Positions 63,411-64,000 of a DNA stretch of 64,000 bases are shown one piece after another. The notes beneath the pieces were generated by a model. That model made no database searches. It saw only the letters and a list, made by a program, of their open reading frames with translations, and was not told the origin of the DNA. The DNA is from Rickettsiales bacterium (lineage in GTDB: Bacteria; Pseudomonadota; Alphaproteobacteria; Rickettsiales; UBA998). The DNA lies in assembly GCA_028279475.1 (NCBI GenBank), contig JANQNR010000002.1:62001-126000 (forward strand), written 5' to 3'. Every line of letters starts with the position of its first letter. Within the stretch, counting starts at the first letter, position 1. The translations under genes and the position numbers were made by a program.

Positions 63411-64000
63411 ATGACCGAAACCACCACACAAAACATACGCGAGTTAAGGGAATACCTTGCTACCGCAGGCTATGATGGATTTTTGTTGCCGGTTACCGAC
63501 GAATATCAAGGCGAATATTCGGCCGATTATGCACGGCGTGTCACCTGGCTGAGCGGATTCGACGGCTCCGCAGGCATGATTGTGGTACTGCCGGAGCAGG
63601 CTGTCCTATTGGTGGATGGACGCTATACGCTACAGGCGGCACAGGAAGTGAATACGAACCTATTCGACATACATAATAGCGCCGACGTGACCACAGCGCA
63701 GTATCTGAGTGCTCATACGAAAGCGTCGACTACCATTGCCTACGACCCATGGCTGCATACGGTACACCAGATCCAGACGTTGTCACAGCAGGCACCCTGT
63801 ACCCTGACACCTCTTAACTCCAACCCGGTGGATGCGCTCTGGCACGATCAGCCACCACGCCCCATGGAACCGCTTATCCGACATGACGACAGCCTCGCCG
63901 GGTGTACCAGTACCGAAAAAATTACACAGGTTACGGCGCGTATGGCGGCAGATGCCTTATTACTCACCGAACCCGATACTATCTGCTGGCTGCTCAATAT
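63411..64000 (+). CDS. pepP: Xaa-Pro aminopeptidase (M24B), N-terminal part, cut by window end
   Basis: The first ~196 residues of an aminopeptidase P-like enzyme, which removes N-terminal residues before proline. Visible is the creatinase-like N-terminal domain: IRELREYLATAGYDGFLLP, then VTWLSGFDGSAGMIVVLPEQ and AVLLVDGRYTLQAAQEV. The metal-binding pita-bread domain lies beyond the window. The frame stays open to the last base. The ATG at 63411 follows a purine-poor ACACAAAA stretch. It is divergent from the BMP gene with only 22 bp between the chosen starts. Confidence 0.92.
   Translation, partial: MTETTTQNIRELREYLATAGYDGFLLPVTDEYQGEYSADYARRVTWLSGFDGSAGMIVVLPEQAVLLVDGRYTLQAAQEVNTNLFDIHNSADVTTAQYLSAHTKASTTIAYDPWLHTVHQIQTLSQQAPCTLTPLNSNPVDALWHDQPPRPMEPLIRHDDSLAGCTSTEKITQVTARMAADALLLTEPDTICWLLN

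Overview
The window reads as a chromosomal segment of an alphaproteobacterium with moderate GC content. The evidence is a CckA-type hybrid kinase, an RNase E with a long acidic insertion in its S1 domain, the gene order tpiA-secG-pyrG facing ppiD-trpE-trpG, CpaF/TadA-type ATPases and an FtsH-TilS pair. ValRS is of the short, archaeal-like type that I know from Rickettsia, and several palindromic repeats are scattered through the window. I therefore infer an early-branching alphaproteobacterial lineage (Rickettsiales/Holosporales/Micavibrio-like neighbourhood), but the metabolism is not that of a reduced parasite. I saw no rRNA, tRNA, CRISPR array, complete IS element or prophage.

Layout. 1-4 kb: the 3' end of sucA, an ArsR regulator between short direct repeats, and rne with a long leader. 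4.3-9.5 kb: the amidase amiC, a palindromic repeat, a small operon (membrane protein, TAXI receptor, winged-helix regulator) and rlmN. 9.5-11.4 kb: a hairpin-rich gene-free stretch, two tiny genes and a divergent Crp/Fnr regulator with a TTGA-N6-TCAA site between them. 11.4-17.5 kb: ftsH, tilS, sppA and rpsA, all on the minus strand. 18-21.8 kb: a CckA kinase split into two overlapping genes, gmhB and a DUF218 protein. 22.3-30.7 kb: glpK-glpD, valS (with a palindromic element inserted in frame), aroQ and thiS-thiG. 30.8-32.2 kb: a putative polymorphic toxin followed by two intact and one truncated CPCC-type cysteine-rich genes. 32.2-40.2 kb: two DUF192 genes, a Gly-rich protein, prepilin peptidase, a secretin, an ABC-2-like permease, two helical-repeat proteins and ispE. 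40.2-45.6 kb: an amphipathic repeat protein, mutT, higBA, ettA and lpdA. 45.9-51.2 kb: ftsZ, a degenerate sensor kinase and two envelope proteins. 51.3-58.9 kb: pyrG-secG-tpiA and ppiD-trpE-trpG. 59-64 kb: two tandem CpaF-type ATPases, a small unknown gene, a BMP-family binding protein and the start of an aminopeptidase P.

How the genes fit together. Core functions dominate: central carbon metabolism (SucA, LpdA, GlpK/GlpD, TpiA), translation (RpsA, ValS, TilS, RlmN, EttA, RNase E), division and cell-cycle control (FtsZ, AmiC, CckA) and protein quality control (FtsH, SppA, PpiD, SecG). Prepilin peptidase, the secretin and the two CpaF ATPases point to a pilus or type II/IV-like secretion machine whose remaining parts lie outside the window. 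The accessory signal is in the toxin/CPCC cluster, higBA, the split CckA, the catalytically degenerate kinase and the palindromic repeats, one of which has become part of the ValS coding sequence.
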